Below are positions 5,450 through 8,711 of a stretch of 8,711 nt of DNA, piece by piece. The stretch's first letter is position 1; each line of letters begins with the position of its first letter. A program made the translations under genes and the position numbers. The DNA comes from a bacterium. GTDB taxonomy: Bacteria > Patescibacteria > Microgenomatia > Levybacterales > UBA12049. Under the pieces are notes generated by a model. That model saw nothing but the letters and a program-made list of their open reading frames with translations, searched no databases and was not told the DNA's origin. The DNA is taken from contig JAKAEH010000020.1 of assembly GCA_021825955.1 (NCBI GenBank), positions 1 to 8,711 on the forward strand. Reading direction: 5' to 3'.

Positions 5450-6653
5450 ATATTTGATTTAATTCCAAAAGACCAATTCCATGTTCTTTTCCCGTTAGAA
5501 GAAAATATATTGTTTTAAAAGATATTTTTTCAACCGCCGAAAAATTTTTGAGGGCAGCCAAAAATTTTTCGTCCTTCCACCCAACTTCACCTAATTCATC
5601 TAATAAAAATTTTAAAAGCTTAGTGGCTATCTCTTTTTCTTGTCTTTCGAACACTCTTACTTTTTCATTTTCCAAAACCAAACTTTTAAAATCTGCTAAC
5701 GTTCTCATTCTTGACGCTGTGGCCTTTACAAATAATTTGCCCTTTGAACTTTTCAGTATTGTTAAGACTTGATTATCATTCTTATAAAAATCCAAAAGCC
5801 TTTTTTCTAAATCTTTACTCTCTAAACTTCTTATCCAAACACCGTTTAACCACTCCAGTTTTTTGGTATCAAAGATTGGATTTGCCGTATTCACATCCTC
5901 TATTTTGAAAAGCTTTATCATTTCATCTAAGCTCATCTGCTCTTTATTTCCGCCCGGATTCCAACCAAGAAGCGCCGTGTAGTTTAGAATCGCTTCTTTT
6001 AAATAACCCTCATTTCTATAATCCAGCGCAGATTTTGCGCCGTGCCTTTTGGAAAGTTTTGTCTTATCTGTTCCTAAGATTATTGGCATGTGGGCAAAAA
6101 ATGGCGCTTTCCAACCAAAGCATTCGTATAAGTATAAATGTTTTGGCGTTGACGAAGTCCATTCTTCTCCCCGCAAAACATGCGTTATTTCCATTAAATG
6201 ATCGTCGACTACGTTTGCCAAATGATAAGTTGGAAATCCGTCTGATTTTAATATTACAAACTCATCGACGTCTTTTCCTAAAAAAGAAATTTTTTTATTT
6301 CCCACTAAATCCATCCATTCAAATTTCTCATCTTCTGGTACTTTTATCCATACTGCTCCTTCCTTTTCATGCGCAATTTTTTTATCCAACAATTCCTGAA
6401 TATACTTTTTGTACAAATCTAATCTTTTTGATTGATAAATGATTTCTCCATCGTGTTTTAAGCCTAACCAGTCCAAACTTTCTAAGATCGCCTCTTTTGC
6501 TCCTTTAAATAGTCTTTTTTGATCAGTATCTTCAATCCTTAAAATAAATTGTCCTTTGTTTACCTTGGCAAAAAGATAATTAAATAAAGCGGCTCTGGTA
6601 CTTCCTATATGCGGAATTCCTGTGGGACTTGGGGCAAATCTTACTCTAACCAT
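5412..6653 (-). CDS. gltX: Glutamyl-tRNA synthetase, short form
   Basis: This 413-residue class I synthetase charges tRNA-Glu, and possibly also tRNA-Gln if it is non-discriminating. The N-terminal RFAPSPTGIPHIGSTRAALFN holds the HIGH-type motif (residues 14-18), then LRIEDTD. VLRGEEW is at 159-165 and the KMSKS loop is KLSKRHG (199-205). The helical anticodon-binding region spans about 300-413. The family is usually 460-490 residues. The main loss lies between LLDKKIAHEKEGA and VWIKVPE (residues 88-107). There the canonical enzymes have about 30-35 more residues with a CxC...YxxxC zinc site, which is absent here. The reading frame is clean, so this is a compact variant rather than a damaged gene. 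Start ATG 6653 gives the normal MVRVRFAPSPTG and sits about 2 bases from the predicted transcription start. First gene of an operon with the PAP2 and dgkA genes. Confidence 0.95.
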   Translation of the reverse strand: MVRVRFAPSPTGIPHIGSTRAALFNYLFAKVNKGQFILRIEDTDQKRLFKGAKEAILESLDWLGLKHDGEIIYQSKRLDLYKKYIQELLDKKIAHEKEGAVWIKVPEDEKFEWMDLVGNKKISFLGKDVDEFVILKSDGFPTYHLANVVDDHLMEITHVLRGEEWTSSTPKHLYLYECFGWKAPFFAHMPIILGTDKTKLSKRHGAKSALDYRNEGYLKEAILNYTALLGWNPGGNKEQMSLDEMIKLFKIEDVNTANPIFDTKKLEWLNGVWIRSLESKDLEKRLLDFYKNDNQVLTILKSSKGKLFVKATASRMRTLADFKSLVLENEKVRVFERQEKEIATKLLKFLLDELGEVGWKDEKFLAALKNFSAVEKISFKTIYFLLTGKEHGIGLLELNQIYGKEFFIKNLQG

Positions 6654-6657
6654 ATGC

Positions 6658-6687
6658 TTGCATTGTAGCTTAAAATTTTCCTATACT
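6658..6687 (+). promoter_or_regulatory. Promoter of the membrane-anchored protein gene
   Basis: -10 TATACT at 6682-6687 (5 of 6), with TTGCAT at 6658-6663 as a weak -35 after an 18-base spacer. The expected first transcribed base is 6694, exactly the A of the ATG. It interlocks with the oppositely directed gltX promoter in the same 40 bases. Confidence 0.55.
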
Positions 6688-6690
6688 CAA
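6662..6690 (-). promoter_or_regulatory. gltX promoter
   Basis: Minus-strand -35 TTGAGT (6690-6685), exactly 17 bases of spacer, -10 TACAAT (6667-6662, 5 of 6). Predicted start is about 6655, leaving about 2 bases before the ATG at 6653. Its -35 overlaps the -10 of the divergent promoter at 6682-6687. Confidence 0.6.
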
Positions 6691-6693
6691 TAT

Positions 6694-7740
6694 ATGCTGA
6701 CCTTAAGCCAAGCTACTGCCAAGTCACGGACAATTCTTAAAATCGGAATTGTCGTTTTGTCTTTAATTTTTCTAGTTCTGATCTTGTTTAGGATTGGAAT
6801 AATCTTACAAGAAAAGTTCTTCCCTAAGGCACCTGCACCGCCAACTGTATCTTTTGGCAAAATTCCTCAAATTGTTTTTCCGAGCAACGTCACTGACAAA
6901 AGCTATAACTACAGCCTAGATACTGTAACCGGAGAACTTCCCGCCTTTCCCGACAGAGTTAGGGTTTATAAAATGACCACAGACCTTCCGGACCTTTTAG
7001 CCTTGCAAAAAGCAAAAAGTAAGGTGGCGGCTGTCGGATTTACTTCCACGGAACTTCCTATTTCAACAAAAACTTATCAATGGAATGATCCGGAACACTT
7101 AGACAAAACTCTGACCATGAACATATCCTCATTAAACTTTAATCTTACATCATCTTTTATGAGCGACTCCGTTGTCCAATCTGCAGTTAATTTACCCAGT
7201 CCCACTGCTGCAATTACAACCGCACAAGGTTTTCTTTCCGCAATGTCCAATTTCCCTGATGACATTGATTTAAGTAAAACAAAAACGCTTCTTTTTTCTA
7301 TAAATAACAATACTTTAGCTTCAGCAACAAGCTTTTCCAACACTCAGGTCATTGAAGTTGATTTTTTTCAAAAAGAAGTTGATAAACTGCCGATTTTTTA
7401 TCCAAAAGCAGTCAATACAACAATGAATATTTTAATCGTTGGAGGAAAAAATCAACCTCAGGTAGCTCAAGTCAATTATTTTCATCAAAATATATCAAGC
7501 GAAAATGCTACTTATCCCATAAAAACTGCCCAGGATGCTTTTAGTCTCCTAAAACAAGGGCAAGGGTATATTGCTTCGTATTTCGGATCGAGTACAGATA
7601 TTTCCATTAAGAACGTTTATCTTGCATATTATATGAGTGATAAAAAACAAGATTATCTTGAACCGATAGCGGTTTTTGAAGGAGATAATGGATTTTTTGC
7701 CTATGTGCCCGTAATCACTGATGTATGGGTAAGTAAGTAA
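6694..7740 (+). CDS. Membrane-anchored extracytoplasmic protein, function unknown
   Basis: The protein is 348 residues from ATG 6694. A longer frame from 6622 adds 24 residues, but that extension reads back across gltX and both promoters and would precede the transmembrane segment with unrelated sequence, so it is not chosen. Residues 10-16 are basic and 14-38 form one hydrophobic helix (signal anchor). A Pro-rich linker follows (PKAPAPPTVSFGKIPQIVFP, about 44-63), then a soluble, Ser/Thr/Asn-rich domain outside the membrane with beta-strand character. The last 90 residues (from TYPIKTAQDAFSLLKQG, through VYLAYYM, to FAYVPVI) resemble in general pattern the fold of YycH/YycI-type or PepSY-like periplasmic domains, but I cannot confirm a family. 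No cysteines and no enzymatic motif are seen. It converges with, and overlaps by 26 bases, the carboxypeptidase gene. Real gene; role unknown, cell-envelope association inferred. Confidence 0.8.
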   Translation: MLTLSQATAKSRTILKIGIVVLSLIFLVLILFRIGIILQEKFFPKAPAPPTVSFGKIPQIVFPSNVTDKSYNYSLDTVTGELPAFPDRVRVYKMTTDLPDLLALQKAKSKVAAVGFTSTELPISTKTYQWNDPEHLDKTLTMNISSLNFNLTSSFMSDSVVQSAVNLPSPTAAITTAQGFLSAMSNFPDDIDLSKTKTLLFSINNNTLASATSFSNTQVIEVDFFQKEVDKLPIFYPKAVNTTMNILIVGGKNQPQVAQVNYFHQNISSENATYPIKTAQDAFSLLKQGQGYIASYFGSSTDISIKNVYLAYYMSDKKQDYLEPIAVFEGDNGFFAYVPVITDVWVSK

Positions 7741-8647
7741 TATTCCCCGAAACCAAATTTAATAGTTTTTCCGTGTCCAAAAACCTGTCCTCGCTGGACA
7801 TTACTATCAAAATAATCGTATGTCCGTTTTCAAGCTTAGAAGTAACCAGGACTTGTCCTGCTTCTTCGGTATATCCGGTTTTTACTCCATAAACTCCCTC
7901 AATGCCCAACAGTTTATTTAAATTTTTTATTTCAAAAATCTTTCCGTTAACGTCGGTTATTATTTTGTTTTTTGTCGAAACAATTTTGGCAAACTCCGGG
8001 TTTTTAACTGCAATTGAAGCAAGCCTTGCTAAATCAGCCGGAGTCGTATAATCTCCATCATCTAAAAGTCCCGCAGGATCAGCATAATGGGTATTAAAAA
8101 GATTATATTTTCTCGCATTCTCATTCATCTTATTAACAAATGCCTCCTGACCTTTCGGATAATTTTCCGAGATAGTAGTAGCGGCATCGTTAGCCGAAGG
8201 AAGCAAAAGTGCGTACAAAAGGTTACTAAACGTTATTTTTTCTTCCGGGACTAAACCTAAAACAACGCCGTCTGCGGTTGCTGTTTTAACAGTTAAAATA
8301 TCATCCGGTTTAAAATATTCCAGAGCCGTTAGGGCAGTCATAATTTTTGTCGTTGACGCAGGAGAAAAACGAAGACCGGGGTTTTTAGAAAACAAGACTG
8401 TTTTTGAATCTGCATCCATAACAACAGCGCCCTTTGCGGAAATGTTAGGAACAAACTCGCTTTTTAGAACGGGGAAACTAAATTCCGTTGGCATGGTTAG
8501 CGTTGAGGGCAGGATTTTATCCTTTGAAATTGTTTTTGTAAGAATAATGTCTAAGCCCAAAACAATTACGAAAACAGCTATTACTCCAAGAAAAGATAAT
8601 TGTATGTAGATTTTTTTAAGCTTATTTAGAGTCGGAAAGTCTTTCAT
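7715..8647 (-). CDS. D-alanyl-D-alanine carboxypeptidase (peptidase S11, PBP5/6-like)
   Basis: This is a 310-residue serine D,D-peptidase that trims the terminal D-Ala from peptidoglycan stem peptides outside the membrane. All three catalytic boxes are present, numbered from ATG 8647: SxxK as SPASTTKIMTAL (Ser98, Lys101), SxN as LLLPSANDAA (Ser151, Asn153) and KTG as GVKTGYTEEAG (Lys256-Gly258). An N-terminal hydrophobic helix (about 16-36) acts as signal or anchor. The chain ends about 50 residues after KTG, so the C-terminal beta domain and amphipathic anchor of E. coli PBP5 are absent, as in the short S11 enzymes. A TTG at 8650 precedes the ATG, but the ATG is preferred because GGAGAG lies 5 bases upstream. 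The start overlaps the end of the aminoacyl-tRNA synthetase gene by 26 bases (same operon), and the 3' end overlaps the convergent gene. Confidence 0.93.
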   Translation of the reverse strand: MKDFPTLNKLKKIYIQLSFLGVIAVFVIVLGLDIILTKTISKDKILPSTLTMPTEFSFPVLKSEFVPNISAKGAVVMDADSKTVLFSKNPGLRFSPASTTKIMTALTALEYFKPDDILTVKTATADGVVLGLVPEEKITFSNLLYALLLPSANDAATTISENYPKGQEAFVNKMNENARKYNLFNTHYADPAGLLDDGDYTTPADLARLASIAVKNPEFAKIVSTKNKIITDVNGKIFEIKNLNKLLGIEGVYGVKTGYTEEAGQVLVTSKLENGHTIILIVMSSEDRFLDTEKLLNLVSGNITYLPIHQ

Positions 8648-8711
8648 CAATTCTCTCCATATCCCGTGGAAACATGCTGGCTTCTCGAATATTGGAAAGT
8701 CCTAATATTTG
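8622..8711 (-). CDS. C-terminus of a class II aminoacyl-tRNA synthetase, probably archaeal-type AspRS (cut by right edge)
   Basis: An open frame enters from the right edge and ends at TAA (8624-8622), giving 29 residues that include LGLSNIREASMFPRDMERID and then ERLSDSK. The NIREA-x-x-FPRD-x-x-R pattern is what I recall from the extreme C-terminus of archaeal-type, often non-discriminating, aspartyl-tRNA synthetases; AsnRS and LysRS end in related IRxxxxFP motifs. The bacterial E. coli-type AspRS ends differently. The final seven residues extend past the usual end. The frame overlaps the carboxypeptidase start by 26 bases and contains its ribosome binding site, so they are probably co-transcribed. 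The assignment rests on a short fragment: class II synthetase is likely, AspRS is the best guess. Confidence 0.6.
   Translation of the reverse strand, partial: QILGLSNIREASMFPRDMERIDERLSDSK
8653..8658 (-). promoter_or_regulatory. Ribosome binding site of the carboxypeptidase gene
   Basis: GGAGAG on the minus strand, 5 bases from the ATG at 8647, lies inside the upstream synthetase gene. It is the only clear Shine-Dalgarno in the window, and it belongs to a gene with no promoter of its own, consistent with leadered translation inside an operon. Confidence 0.7.

Noticed and set aside
5548..6442. Plus-strand open frames within gltX
   Set aside because: They are antisense to conserved gltX coding sequence and show no domain features.
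6622..6693. Longer N-terminus of the anchored protein starting at 6622
   Set aside because: It would read antisense through the gltX start and across the promoter. The 6694 ATG sits at the predicted +1 and directly precedes a normal signal anchor.

Overview
The window looks like ordinary chromosome from a low-GC bacterium with compact genes. It is probably a member of the Candidate Phyla Radiation (Patescibacteria), perhaps the Microgenomates side. That placement is inferred from four things: a shortened glutamyl-tRNA synthetase, a fragment resembling an archaeal-type aspartyl-tRNA synthetase, gaps between genes of mostly 3 to 90 bases, and few Shine-Dalgarno sequences. TGA is used as a normal stop (gltX, the D,D-carboxypeptidase), which argues against the UGA-recoding CPR lineages. 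No rRNA, CRISPR array, insertion sequence or prophage is visible, and no stretch over 300 bases lacks a gene.

Left part (1-2887): a truncated MFS permease, a small zinc-ribbon protein and an NRAMP-type metal transporter lie on the minus strand. The NRAMP gene is divergent from a VIT1/CCC1-type metal exporter on the plus strand. The NRAMP and VIT pair suggests a metal uptake and efflux locus sharing a 91-base control region. The NRAMP metal-site motifs are not the classical ones, so its substrate is open.

Middle (2888-4447): a short glycerophosphodiester phosphodiesterase, then a complete tRNA-Gln(CUG) with its own extended -10 promoter and encoded CCA. It is followed 34 bases later by an unrecognised protein with an RX4H motif (RNDLEH) typical of HEPN RNase domains.

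Right part (4448-8711): a minus-strand operon gltX, PAP2 phosphatase, dgkA-type lipid kinase. The last two could together recycle the undecaprenyl carrier. gltX is divergent, across only 40 bases, from a membrane-anchored extracytoplasmic protein of unknown function. That gene runs into a convergent penicillin-binding-type D,D-carboxypeptidase, whose start overlaps the end of an aminoacyl-tRNA synthetase gene cut by the window edge.

The most interesting pattern is regulatory. In all seven protein genes that appear to have their own promoter, a -10 hexamer ends 6-9 bases before the best start codon. Transcripts would then begin at, or within about 3 bases of, the start codon (leaderless mRNAs). 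This changes the preferred start for at least two genes and accounts for GTG and TTG starts in others. I see no clear undescribed multi-gene system. The best leads are the leaderless architecture, the HEPN-like gene behind tRNA-Gln, and the altered NRAMP metal site.
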